The notes under the pieces were generated by a model that worked only from the letters and a program-made list of their open reading frames with translations, did no database searches and was not told the origin of the DNA. Below are positions 1 through 7,335 of a stretch of DNA of 15,548 bases, in pieces. The stretch's first letter is position 1, and every line of letters starts with the position of its first letter. This DNA comes from Chloroflexota bacterium (lineage in GTDB: Bacteria; Chloroflexota; Anaerolineae; Aggregatilineales; UBA2796), in contig RFIM01000132.1 of assembly GCA_003695215.1 (NCBI GenBank), positions 1 through 15,548 of the forward strand, read 5' to 3'. Position numbers and translations under genes: made by a program.

Positions 1-333
1 CACAACCGCGAGTTCTTCAAGCTAGTGATGCCGCGCATGGCTGCTTGTGGCTGGCTGCAGCTGGCTTTCCTGACGGCGGGCGGCGTGCCAATAGCCAGCT
101 ATCTGAACTTCGACTACGACAATCGCATTTTGGTCTACAACAGTGGCTTGCAGCCTGAAGGCTATGCCCACTTGAGCGGCGGCATTGTGCTGCTCTTGCA
201 CTTGATTCGGCACGCCATTGAGTGCGGGCGGCGCGAATTCGACTTTTTGCGCGGCAATGAAGAGTACAAATATCGCATGGGCGGCAAAGATCGCCCTGTG
301 ATCGAGATACAGGCGCGCTTGAGCGCCGCTTGA
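1..333 (+). CDS. BioF2/FemAB-like GNAT acyltransferase, C-terminal part (5' truncated by window edge)
   Basis: Open from the first base in frame 1 and ends at TGA 331-333, so only the last 110 residues are visible. The fragment has the look of the C-terminal GNAT fold of BioF2-like/FemAB-type acyltransferases (Acetyltransf_6). It has a strand with small hydrophobic residues (AGGVPIASYLNF), a Tyr/Asn-rich turn (VYNSGL), a helix packed with Leu and His (VLLLHLIRHAIECG), and the family-typical ending EFDFLRGNEEYKYRMG. Related proteins transfer acyl or aminoacyl groups during cell-wall or exopolysaccharide assembly; the substrate here cannot be read from the sequence. The downstream GT4 gene starts 11 bp after the stop on the same strand, which suggests an operon for surface glycans. 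Family call fairly sure, function inferred. Confidence 0.72.
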   Translation, partial: HNREFFKLVMPRMAACGWLQLAFLTAGGVPIASYLNFDYDNRILVYNSGLQPEGYAHLSGGIVLLLHLIRHAIECGRREFDFLRGNEEYKYRMGGKDRPVIEIQARLSAA

Positions 334-344
334 CGAGGCACACC

Positions 345-1646
345 ATGTTGGAGATCGCGCGCATCGCCATGCTGAGCGTCCATACTTGCCCATTGGCAGC
401 CCTAGGCGGCAAAAAGACAGGCGGCATGAACGTCTACGTCCGTGAGCTGAGCCGCGAGTTTGGCAGGCGCGGCATTCAGGTCGATGTCTTCACGCGCAGC
501 CAGGGCTCGTGTGCAGTGCACATCAATCAGATGCTCGGCGAGAATGCGCGCGTGATTCACCTGCCTGCAGGCTCCCAAACGCCGCTTGATCCCGATCAGA
601 TCTATCCGCACTTGGCCGAATTCGCCCAGAACGTGCTGCAGTTCGCTGCAGCACACGACCTGCACTACGATCTGATCTACAGCCACTATTGGCTGAGTGG
701 CATTGTGGCGCATAGGCTGCGCGCTGCTTGGCGCGTGCCTGTGGTGCAGATGTTCCACACGCTCGGCATGATGAAGGATCGGATCGCACAGCCGCCCGGC
801 GCTAGCATGTTGCAGCCCGCCGACTTGCGCTCATTCAACGAAGCTGACATCATGTCTTGGGCTGATTTGCTGATCGCAGCTACGCCCGCTGAGCGCGCTC
901 AGATGCTCTGGCTCTATCGCGCGCCGCGCAGCCGTATCGTCGTTGTGCCGCCCGGCGTGAACACGGCGCACTTTCATCCAATTGAGCCTGCAGTGGCTAA
1001 AGCGGCGCTGGGCATGCCGCTCGATCAGAAAATGCTCTTGTTCGTCGGGCGCATTGAGCCGCTCAAAGGCGTGGATACGATCCTGCAGGCGTTGGCCTTG
1101 CTCAAGGCGCAGCGCCCTGAGCTGATCAGGCAGCTCACCTTGAGCATCATTGGCGGCGATCCTAGCGCGGCACAAGGCGAGAACACTGAGATGGATCGGC
1201 TCAAGGCTTTGCGCACAGCGCTCGGCCTGGAAGAGATAGTCGTCTTTCTGGGCGCCAGAGATCAAGCGGCGCTGCGCGAGTACTATGCCGCAGCAGAGGC
1301 GCTGATCATGCCATCAGACTACGAATCGTTTGGCCTGGTGGCACTCGAGGCCATGGCGTGCGGCACGCCTGTGATCGCCTCAGCCGTTGGCGGCTTGGCC
1401 TTCTTAGTGCGCGACGGCGTCAACGGCTATCATGTGCCTGTGCGCGATCCACAAGCGCTAGCCGAGAAAATCTGCGCCGTCCTAAGCGCGCCTGAGCAGC
1501 GCGCTCAGCTAGGCGCCAACGCCGCGCGTGAAGCAGCCGAGTATGCCTGGCCGCGCATCGCCGACCGCCTGCTGAGCGTTTTCAGCTGCCTGGCCTTGCC
1601 GATATTCGTCAGCGCATCACTTCCTAATGCTTTTCCTCAAGGATGA
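345..1646 (+). CDS. GT4 family glycosyltransferase, MshA/sucrose-phosphate-synthase-like
   Basis: A 433-residue retaining glycosyltransferase with GT-B fold. The start is ATG 345, preceded by GAGG at 335-338 with a 6-nt gap; a TTG at 330 would overlap the upstream stop and has no ribosome binding site. The N-terminal domain opens with SVHTCPLA and the glycine-rich loop GGMNVYV (residues 26-32), as in MshA and sucrose-phosphate synthases. It then has SHYWLSG (113-119) and a C-terminal nucleotide-sugar domain with FVGRIEPLKG (233-242) and the E-x7-E pair E327/E335 in YESFGLVALEAMACGTP. Family members move glucosyl or GlcNAc units from NDP-sugars; donor and acceptor are unknown here. It lies 11 bp after an acyltransferase. 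The last 20 residues look unlike the family and overlap the convergent amylase gene by 23 nt; a shifted frame would end at 1627. The family is certain, the substrate is not. Confidence 0.88.
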   Translation: MLEIARIAMLSVHTCPLAALGGKKTGGMNVYVRELSREFGRRGIQVDVFTRSQGSCAVHINQMLGENARVIHLPAGSQTPLDPDQIYPHLAEFAQNVLQFAAAHDLHYDLIYSHYWLSGIVAHRLRAAWRVPVVQMFHTLGMMKDRIAQPPGASMLQPADLRSFNEADIMSWADLLIAATPAERAQMLWLYRAPRSRIVVVPPGVNTAHFHPIEPAVAKAALGMPLDQKMLLFVGRIEPLKGVDTILQALALLKAQRPELIRQLTLSIIGGDPSAAQGENTEMDRLKALRTALGLEEIVVFLGARDQAALREYYAAAEALIMPSDYESFGLVALEAMACGTPVIASAVGGLAFLVRDGVNGYHVPVRDPQALAEKICAVLSAPEQRAQLGANAAREAAEYAWPRIADRLLSVFSCLALPIFVSASLPNAFPQG

Positions 1647-3489
1647 GCGCTGAGCCTGCGCTCAGTCCTTCTAGCGCGACTAGGCCGTTCTGAACGACAT
1701 AAGTGTTGCCGCTCAGTAGATCGGTCAATTCTGCGCCATCAGGCAGCCCGCCATGCCAGAGCGGCACTAGTGCCGTCTGGCGCGCCGCGCGGCAGCCGAT
1801 CACGATCAAGCGTTGTGCAGCGCTGTGCCGCTGATAGGCGATCAGGTCGGCATCAGCGTAAAGATGCTGAAAGCCACCTTCGCACAGCGCTGAGGCGCTG
1901 CGACGCAAGGCGATCAGGCGCTTGTAGTGCGCTAGCAGGTCGTGATTCCAAAGCGCCTCATCCCAGATCATGCAGCGTCGGTTATCAGGGTCGTTCTCGC
2001 CTGCCAGGCCGATCTCATCGCCATAGTAAATGCTCGGCACGCCCAGATAAGTGAACAACAGGACAGCGCCAAGCTTGAGCAAGGCCAGATCGCCGTTGAC
2101 GATGTTCAAAAAGCGGCGCGTATCGTGGCTATCCAGCAAGTTGTATTGCTGACGTGCGATCACGAAAGGCACGGCAGCGCGGAAAGTTGCCCATTGCGCA
2201 GCGAGCGTCTCAGCGCTGATGGGCACGTTGCTGGTTAGCGGATAGTAGCCGCGCCCGTGATCGTAGTTGCCAAGCCAGCGCCACAGCGGCAAGGTGAAGC
2301 CTTGATAGTTCATGATCGCATCTAACTCATCGCCTTGCAGGTGTGGCGTGCCATCGAAGAAGTTCTCGCCCATCAAATAGCGGTCGCGGCCTTCGCTTTT
2401 GACGGCTGCCCTGATCTCACGCCCGATCTCATGGCCAAGCTGCTGTGCACCTTGCCTGCCTTGCATGTTCGCCACATCCAGGCGCCAGCCGTCAATGCGG
2501 TAGGGCGGCCTCAGCCAATGCCGCAAGACCGAGTCGGGCTGGCGGTACATCAGATCGCGCAGGCGCTGGCTGCGATAGTTGAGCTTGGGCAAGCTTGGCA
2601 CGCCGAGCCACATTTCGTAGCGGTGCGGATGCTCGTAGAAGGTGAAGAACTCGTTGGTCGGCGCATTCGGATCGGCTTGGGCTTGAACGAACCAAGGATT
2701 GAACCAGCCGCAGTGGTTGAGCGTGACGTCTAGGATCAAGCGCATGTTGAGCGCATCTAGCGCGGCGCGCAAATTGGCGAGCGCGTTGTTGCCGCCAAGA
2801 TACGGATCGATATTGAAGAAATCGGTCACGTCATAGCGATGATTGCTGCGCGCTGCGAAGATCGGGTTTAGATATAGCGCATTGACGCCGAGCGCCGTCA
2901 GATAGTCCAGTTTGTGCGCAATGCCGACCAGATCGCCGCCGTAGAAATCCAGATTGCCGCCTTCTTTCCAGGTCATGACAGGCTCGCCCCACTGGCGGCG
3001 CTGCACTGTGAAGCTCCCGACTGTCCAGGCGTTAGGCGGCACATCGTTGGACGGATCGCCGTTGTAGAAGCGATCAGGAAAGATTTGGTAGAAGACGGCA
3101 TCGCGCAGCCAAGCAGGCGCGGCAAAATTGGCCAAGAGCTTGAAATCGAAGTGATCCAGCGGCTCGCTGCGCTGAATGCCGAGCTGATTGTAGTGCCACA
3201 TGCCGTCTTCAGCCAAGATGCGGAAGCGATAGCCGTTGATAGGCATGCTGATCTTCAGCTCCGCCACAAAGTAGCGGCAAGCCGAGTCGCGATAGGCCTC
3301 TTGCATCAAGGCGAAGGCCTGCTCGCCATCAGGTGCACTGCGCAGCGCCACACCTTCGATAGGCGCCTCTAGCGGCAGCCGTAAGGTGATCTGCACACGC
3401 TCGCCGTAGCTGGGCAGCGGATTTGAGACATATAGCGCTGAGCCATCATGATGGACTGCAGCGCGCCAGTCGCGTCTTGGGTAGGTCAT
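1624..3489 (-). CDS. GH13 alpha-amylase family enzyme, neopullulanase/cyclomaltodextrinase type
   Basis: A 621-residue glycoside hydrolase. ATG at 3489 is chosen because AGGA sits 6 nt upstream; an in-frame ATG at 3549 lacks this and overlaps the likely promoter. The first 120 residues look like the beta-sandwich N-terminal domain of neopullulanases (CBM34-like). The (beta/alpha)8 barrel follows from DAVFYQIFPDRF (130-141). Conserved regions: region I DVTLNH (254-259); region II GWRLDVA with nucleophile D338; region III GENF with acid/base E375; region IV SHD with H455 and D456. The LPKLN box (300-304) matches the MPKLN signature of subfamily GH13_20. No signal peptide is visible, so it probably acts in the cytoplasm on imported maltodextrins or cyclodextrins. 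It is transcribed convergently with the GT4 gene and divergently from murE. Exact specificity (pullulan, cyclodextrin or maltose release) is open. Confidence 0.9.
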   Translation of the reverse strand: MTYPRRDWRAAVHHDGSALYVSNPLPSYGERVQITLRLPLEAPIEGVALRSAPDGEQAFALMQEAYRDSACRYFVAELKISMPINGYRFRILAEDGMWHYNQLGIQRSEPLDHFDFKLLANFAAPAWLRDAVFYQIFPDRFYNGDPSNDVPPNAWTVGSFTVQRRQWGEPVMTWKEGGNLDFYGGDLVGIAHKLDYLTALGVNALYLNPIFAARSNHRYDVTDFFNIDPYLGGNNALANLRAALDALNMRLILDVTLNHCGWFNPWFVQAQADPNAPTNEFFTFYEHPHRYEMWLGVPSLPKLNYRSQRLRDLMYRQPDSVLRHWLRPPYRIDGWRLDVANMQGRQGAQQLGHEIGREIRAAVKSEGRDRYLMGENFFDGTPHLQGDELDAIMNYQGFTLPLWRWLGNYDHGRGYYPLTSNVPISAETLAAQWATFRAAVPFVIARQQYNLLDSHDTRRFLNIVNGDLALLKLGAVLLFTYLGVPSIYYGDEIGLAGENDPDNRRCMIWDEALWNHDLLAHYKRLIALRRSASALCEGGFQHLYADADLIAYQRHSAAQRLIVIGCRAARQTALVPLWHGGLPDGAELTDLLSGNTYVVQNGLVALEGLSAGSALILEEKH

Positions 3490-3520
3490 GGCTGATCCTG
3501 AAATGTGCGAAGACGGCTTT

Positions 3521-3549
3521 TTTGTAGCGCAAAGTGCCAATTTGGGCAA
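3521..3549 (-). promoter_or_regulatory. candidate sigma-70-type promoter for the amylase gene
   Basis: On the minus strand, TTGCCC (3549-3544) and TACAAA (3526-3521) are separated by exactly 17 nt. Each hexamer matches 4 of 6 consensus bases. The predicted start near 3514 gives a leader of about 25 nt that contains the AGGA ribosome binding site. Prediction from sequence only. Confidence 0.45.
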
Positions 3550-3554
3550 GCGCC

Positions 3555-3583
3555 TTGCTGTGCTAAGCGCGGCGCTGCATAAT
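3555..3583 (+). promoter_or_regulatory. candidate sigma-70-type promoter for murE
   Basis: TTGCTG (3555-3560) and CATAAT (3578-3583) are separated by 17 nt on the plus strand; the -10 box matches 5 of 6 consensus bases. The predicted start near 3590 falls after the in-frame ATG at 3585 and before the ATG at 3618. This supports 3618 as the murE start. The element lies just beside the divergent amylase promoter. Confidence 0.45.
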
Positions 3584-3617
3584 TATGCGCGCGACATCAA
3601 GTTCCAGAACATCAAAT

Positions 3618-5156
3618 ATGCGCTTCTTTGAACTACTAGAGCATGTGCCTGAGTTGCTGCAGCGCCCTGAGCAAGATGCGATCGTCAGCGCGCCGATCAG
3701 CGAGGATTCGCGCACAGTGCAGCGCGGCGGCGTGTTTGTGGCGCGGCGCGGCTTGAAGACCGACTCGCACGCTCTGATCGGCGCAGCCATTGCCAGCGGC
3801 GCGGTTGCTGTCGTCGGCGAGCGTCCGCTTGATCAGGTGGCGTGCAGTGTGCCCTATGCCCAAGTGCGAAATGCACAGCAAGCGCTTGGCTATCTAGCAG
3901 CCGCTTATCACGGTTTTCCCTCGCGCCGCTTGGCCGTCATCGGCGTGACAGGCACAGACGGCAAGACGACCACGACCAACTTGATCTTCAACATGCTGAA
4001 ATGCGCAGGCTTGCCCGTCGGCATGATCAGCACAGTCAGCGCCGTAATCGGCGCCGAGGAAATGCCGACGGGCTTGCACGTCACCACGCCGACGGCGCCT
4101 GAAGTGCAGGGCTATCTGCAGCGCATGGTCGAATCGGGCTTGACGCACTGCGTGATCGAGACGACTAGCCACGGCTTGGCGCAAGGGCGCGTCAATGGCG
4201 TGGACTACGATATCGCCGTCTTGACCAACATCACGCATGAGCATCTAGATTTCCACGGCAGCTTCGAGAACTATCGGGCTGCTAAAGGCTTGCTCTTCAG
4301 CCGTCTTGCTGAGAGTTACAGCAAGGCGGGTGTGCCCAAATGCGCTGTGATCAATCTTGATGATCCGAACGCCAGCTATTTTCTAGAGCTGAGCCAATCG
4401 GTCAGGCAAATTACCTATAGCGCGCAAGGCTACGGCCAGGTGAATCTGCTCCAATGGCGCACCGAGCCTTCAGGCATCCAGGCAACGCTGCTCGATAGCG
4501 CTGAAGGCATCAGCCTGACCTTCCAGACGCCGCTGATCGGGCTGTATAACTTGCAGAACATCCTAGCGGCTGCTTCAGCGGCGCTTGCGCTCGGCGTGCC
4601 TGCTGAGGCCATCAAGCGCGGCATCGAGACTCTGCCGCCTATACCTGGGCGCATGGAGCGCATTGATGAAGGGCAAGATTTCACTGCCATTGTGGACTTC
4701 GCGCATACGCCGAATGCGCTGGAGAAGGCACTACAGGCAGCCCGCACGCTGACCGATAAACGCGTGATCGCGGTCTTCGGCAGCGCAGGCTTGCGCGATG
4801 TGGAGAAACGCCGCTTGATGGCCGAAGTTGGCGCGCGCCTGGCTGATATTTGCGTGCTGACGGCTGAAGATCCGCGCACAGAGTCGCTCGAGGCGATCCT
4901 CGAGATGATGGCAGAAGGCGCGCGGCGCATGGGCGCTGTGGAAGGCAAGACGTTTTTCCGCGTGCCCGATCGCGGCGCTGCAATTGCCTTGGCTTGCCAG
5001 TTAGCCCAGGCAGGCGATGTCGTCATTGCCTGTGGTAAAGGCCATGAGCAGAGCATGTGCTTCGGCGAGATCGAGTATCCTTGGGATGATCGCGAGGCCA
5101 TGCGCGCTGCGCTGCGCGGCACGCCGCTCAAGACGTTGCCAACAGCTCAAGCTTGA
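3618..5156 (+). CDS. murE: MurE-type UDP-MurNAc-L-Ala-D-Glu:diamino acid ligase
   Basis: A 512-residue cytoplasmic Mur ligase that adds the third, diamino residue to the peptidoglycan stem peptide using ATP. ATG 3618 gives MRFFELLEHV, the usual MurE opening; the earlier ATG at 3585 lies within 2 nt of the -10 box. No clear ribosome binding site is seen. The N-terminal UDP-binding part has SEDSRTVQRGGVFVA (28-42). The ATP loop is GTDGKTTTT (112-120). The central domain has ETTSHGLAQGRV (181-192) and the carbamylated lysine K223 in YRAAK. The C-terminal domain has GKGHE (473-477). Several signatures are non-standard: ETTSHG instead of EVSSHA, GSAGLRD instead of GCGGDRD, and EDPR (417-420) where meso-DAP enzymes have DNPR. 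The amino acid added is therefore uncertain; ornithine is plausible if the host is a Chloroflexota. A DUF4870-like gene follows 48 bp downstream. Confidence 0.9.
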   Translation: MRFFELLEHVPELLQRPEQDAIVSAPISEDSRTVQRGGVFVARRGLKTDSHALIGAAIASGAVAVVGERPLDQVACSVPYAQVRNAQQALGYLAAAYHGFPSRRLAVIGVTGTDGKTTTTNLIFNMLKCAGLPVGMISTVSAVIGAEEMPTGLHVTTPTAPEVQGYLQRMVESGLTHCVIETTSHGLAQGRVNGVDYDIAVLTNITHEHLDFHGSFENYRAAKGLLFSRLAESYSKAGVPKCAVINLDDPNASYFLELSQSVRQITYSAQGYGQVNLLQWRTEPSGIQATLLDSAEGISLTFQTPLIGLYNLQNILAAASAALALGVPAEAIKRGIETLPPIPGRMERIDEGQDFTAIVDFAHTPNALEKALQAARTLTDKRVIAVFGSAGLRDVEKRRLMAEVGARLADICVLTAEDPRTESLEAILEMMAEGARRMGAVEGKTFFRVPDRGAAIALACQLAQAGDVVIACGKGHEQSMCFGEIEYPWDDREAMRAALRGTPLKTLPTAQA

Positions 5157-5178
5157 GAACACAGCGCCCCATTTTGCG

Positions 5179-5184
5179 TATAAG
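5179..5184 (+). promoter_or_regulatory. candidate -10 box before the DUF4870-like gene
   Basis: TATAAG (5 of 6 consensus bases) lies in the 48-bp gap after murE. The hexamer 17 nt upstream, AGAACA at 5156-5161, matches only 3 of 6. If used, transcription would start about 14 nt before the ATG at 5205. Read-through from murE is equally possible. Confidence 0.3.
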
Positions 5185-5204
5185 ACCGTAGAGACCTAGG
5201 CAAA

Positions 5205-5900
5205 ATGCACGATGATATGACCGAACCATTCAAGCCAAAGCGCGGCGAACCGCTGGATAACTACCAAGACGTAGTCGACCTTGACGCGCTCATCCGTGAG
5301 TACGGCGACGATCTGTTTCATCATACAGCACAGCGCGCGGACGATCACGACTCGCCGCCAAAGCGCAAGAACGATGCTTCAGCGCCTCAGTGGCGCGCAC
5401 AGCTTGGAGATTTCTTGCGCACGCCTTATGCGCCTGGCTATGCGCCTGAGTATGTCGAGGCGAGTGCTAGCGAACGCGCTTTAGCTGCCTTGGCGCACCT
5501 GAGCCTGTTGATCGGCATACCGCTCGGCGTATCTACACTAGGCATAGCCACTCTGCTGACGATCGGCTTCCCGCTGCTGATCTATCTGCTGAGCGGCAAG
5601 CGTGTGCCCTTCGCGGCAAAGCACGCCCTGCAAGCCAGCTTGGCGCTGCTTGTCTCGACGCTCGGCTGGGTTGCTGTGACCGTCGGCGTCGTCATCTTGA
5701 GCATCGTCCTAACCGTGCTCCTAACTTTGACCATCGTTGGCATTGTTGTTGTGCCATTCCTATGGCTTGCCGCGTTGCTCTTTTGTTTGGCGCTGCTGGC
5801 CTTGCCATTCGGCACGCTCTTGCTGAGCCTGTTTGGCGCCTTTCAAGCCCTGAGCGGCAGGACTTTCCGCTATCCCTACATCGGCAAATGGATGCCCTAG
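5205..5900 (+). CDS. DUF4870-like integral membrane protein with an acidic/polar N-terminal extension
   Basis: A 231-residue protein. Residues 1-88 are hydrophilic and charged, rich in Asp, Arg and Pro, and probably cytoplasmic. From about 90 there are hydrophobic spans at roughly 93-128 (one long or two short), 143-175 and 177-212. The pattern SERALAALAHLS at the start, KRVPFAAKHALQ between spans, and RTFRYPYIG at the C-terminus resembles DUF4870/Tic20-like membrane proteins, whose biochemical role is unknown. The start at 5205 has only a weak AGG 5 nt upstream; ATG 5217 is an alternative. The stop TAG (5898-5900) overlaps the stop of the convergent adenosyltransferase inside the palindrome CTAG. 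Position after murE hints at an envelope-related role, but that is only context. Confidence 0.75.
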   Translation: MHDDMTEPFKPKRGEPLDNYQDVVDLDALIREYGDDLFHHTAQRADDHDSPPKRKNDASAPQWRAQLGDFLRTPYAPGYAPEYVEASASERALAALAHLSLLIGIPLGVSTLGIATLLTIGFPLLIYLLSGKRVPFAAKHALQASLALLVSTLGWVAVTVGVVILSIVLTVLLTLTIVGIVVVPFLWLAALLFCLALLALPFGTLLLSLFGAFQALSGRTFRYPYIGKWMP

Positions 5901-6445
5901 CGCCGCGATTCCCACTTTGTCTCGGATTCGCCGGCTTGCCAATTCACCCAACGCGCCAACACGAACAGAAAATCCGAGAGCCGATTTAGGTAAACCAAAT
6001 CGTGCGGATTGATCGGCTCTTGCTCTGCTAAGGCGACGCACAAGCGCTCGGCGCGACGGCAAACCGTACGCGCTACATGCAAGGTGGCCGCGGCTTGTGT
6101 GCCGCCAGGCAGGATGAAAGCGCGCATCGGCGTCAGATCGGCATCCATGCTATCGATGTCCTGCTCTAGCGCGCTGATCGGCGCTTCGCCCATGCGCACT
6201 AACCAGGTCGGGTTGGCGTCCATGGGCGTGGCGAGATCGGCGCCTAGCACGAACAGCTCGTTCTGAACGCGCTCTAGCAAGTTTTCAGCGCGCGCTGGCA
6301 CGCCAATGGCGCGCACTAGCCCAAGCAAGCTGTTCAGCTCATCGACTGTGCCGTAGGTCTCCACACGCAGATGATTCTTGCGGACTCGGCCGCCTGCGAA
6401 CAGGCTGGTCTCGCCTGAATCGCCCGTCTTGGTGTAAATTTTCAC
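5897..6445 (-). CDS. pduO: PduO-type cob(I)alamin adenosyltransferase
   Basis: A 182-residue enzyme that transfers the adenosyl group of ATP to cob(I)alamin, making the coenzyme B12 form used by mutases and diol dehydratases. The start is GTG at 6445, not an upstream ATG: it gives the canonical KIYTKTGDSGETSL opening and is preceded by GGAAGGAAG in the leader. Family signatures in order: TKTGDSGET (5-13, ATP binding), YGTVDELNSLLG (31-42), FILPGG (110-115), the double arginine RTVCRRAER (126-134), and YLNRLSDFLFVLAR (152-165). Length matches the family (about 180-190). It is a lone gene here with no B12 enzyme alongside; the rhomboid gene is divergent across 117 bp. The stop shares CTAG with the DUF4870-like gene. 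The symbol refers to family type only. Confidence 0.92.
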   Translation of the reverse strand: MKIYTKTGDSGETSLFAGGRVRKNHLRVETYGTVDELNSLLGLVRAIGVPARAENLLERVQNELFVLGADLATPMDANPTWLVRMGEAPISALEQDIDSMDADLTPMRAFILPGGTQAAATLHVARTVCRRAERLCVALAEQEPINPHDLVYLNRLSDFLFVLARWVNWQAGESETKWESRR

Positions 6446-6521
6446 AAGGCACTTCCTTCCGCTGATGACTCGTATGCTAATTTTGGCGCAGCCCAGCTGA
6501 GACGCCAAATGCCTTGAAGCG

Positions 6522-6530
6522 TGTTACAAT
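6522..6530 (+). promoter_or_regulatory. candidate extended -10 promoter for the rhomboid gene
   Basis: TGTTACAAT fits the extended -10 pattern TGn plus TACAAT (5 of 6 consensus bases). No convincing -35 lies 16-18 nt upstream, as is common for extended -10 promoters. The predicted start near 6537 gives a leader of about 26 nt carrying the GAGGGA ribosome binding site at 6549-6554. Confidence 0.42.
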
Positions 6531-6562
6531 GGCCAGCGTTGGCCGCTCGAGGGACGATCTGT

Positions 6563-7333
6563 ATGGAACACACGCCTGAAACGCTCGCGCTCAATCTGCC
6601 CAATCGCCGTCCGCTGCTGACCTATGCGCTGCTGACGCTCATCGTCGGTATTTTCGTGGTGCAGGTCGCCTACAATCAGGTGAATTTTCCGCGAGGCGAG
6701 CCGATCACGGCTTGGGGCGCCTTGAATTACGCGCGCGTGGTCTTTCTGGGCGAGCATTACCGTCTGTTCACGGCGATGTTCTTGCACGCCAACGAGGCGC
6801 ACTTGTTCTTCAATGGCTTGGCGCTGTGGATTTTCGGTCGATCGGTCGAGGCGACCTTTGGCGCGTTGCGCTTCGCCTTGATTTATTTTTTAGGCGGCTT
6901 GACGGGCAGTTTGGCGAGCTTGTTTTTCACACGCGGGCTCTCGGTCGGCGCTAGCGGCGCGATCTTCGCCATTCTCGGCGCCGAGATGGTTTTTCTCTAC
7001 AAGAATCGAGAGCTGCTGGGCAATGCAGCGCGCGAGCAGCTGCGATCGCTGATCGTCTTAGCGCTGCTGAACTTCGGCTTAGGTCTCTTCACGCAAGTGG
7101 CGTCAACTGCAGTCTCAATTGACAACTGGGCACATGGCGGCGGCTTTTTAGGCGGAATCGTGCTGACATGGTTCATCGGCGCGCAGTATCGCCTAGTGCC
7201 TGATGCCAGGCTGCTCTTCGGCGCACGACTTGTAGATGAGCGGCGTTTGAGCAAGACGTGGTACTTCGCAGCGCTATACGCTATCGGCCTAGCTGCCCTG
7301 ACCATCTCGGCGCTCAACGCGCTCAGCGGCTGA
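6563..7333 (+). CDS. Rhomboid family intramembrane serine protease
   Basis: A 256-residue polytopic membrane protease that cleaves transmembrane substrates within the bilayer. ATG 6563 is preceded by GAGGGA with an 8-nt gap; an ATG at 6521 lies upstream of the likely transcription start. The catalytic dyad is visible: S131 in VGASGAIFA (128-136) and H191 in AHGGGFLGG (190-198). The oxyanion-hole region is EAHLFFNGLALW (78-89) with H80 and N84. Hydrophobic segments lie near 18-36, 75-92, 103-123, 128-146, 162-180, 190-207 and 234-252, which suggests the 6+1 topology with an extra C-terminal span. The loop between the first two spans, with HYRLFTAMFLHAN, is typical of the family. It is divergent from the adenosyltransferase gene and convergent with a GT4 gene, overlapping it by 11 nt. 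Physiological substrates cannot be inferred. Confidence 0.93.
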   Translation: MEHTPETLALNLPNRRPLLTYALLTLIVGIFVVQVAYNQVNFPRGEPITAWGALNYARVVFLGEHYRLFTAMFLHANEAHLFFNGLALWIFGRSVEATFGALRFALIYFLGGLTGSLASLFFTRGLSVGASGAIFAILGAEMVFLYKNRELLGNAAREQLRSLIVLALLNFGLGLFTQVASTAVSIDNWAHGGGFLGGIVLTWFIGAQYRLVPDARLLFGARLVDERRLSKTWYFAALYAIGLAALTISALNALSG

Positions 7334-7335
7334 GC
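7321..7335. repeat. 7-bp perfect inverted repeat spanning two convergent stop codons
   Basis: GCTCAGC and GCTGAGC flank a single G. The minus-strand stop (TGA, 7325-7323) and the plus-strand stop (TGA, 7331-7333) are mirror images within it. The one-base loop is too small for a normal RNA hairpin and no T-run follows, so a standard terminator is unlikely. Confidence 0.5.

Noticed and set aside
4430..5131. 233-codon minus-strand open frame opposite murE
   Set aside because: Low-complexity Ser/Ala/Arg composition, no family resemblance, and fully opposite a certain gene; a by-product of GC-rich codon use.
6432..6446. 13-base match GTGTAAATTTTCA shared with 9125-9137
   Set aside because: The first copy is the start of the adenosyltransferase coding sequence. 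One match of this length is about what chance allows in a window this size.
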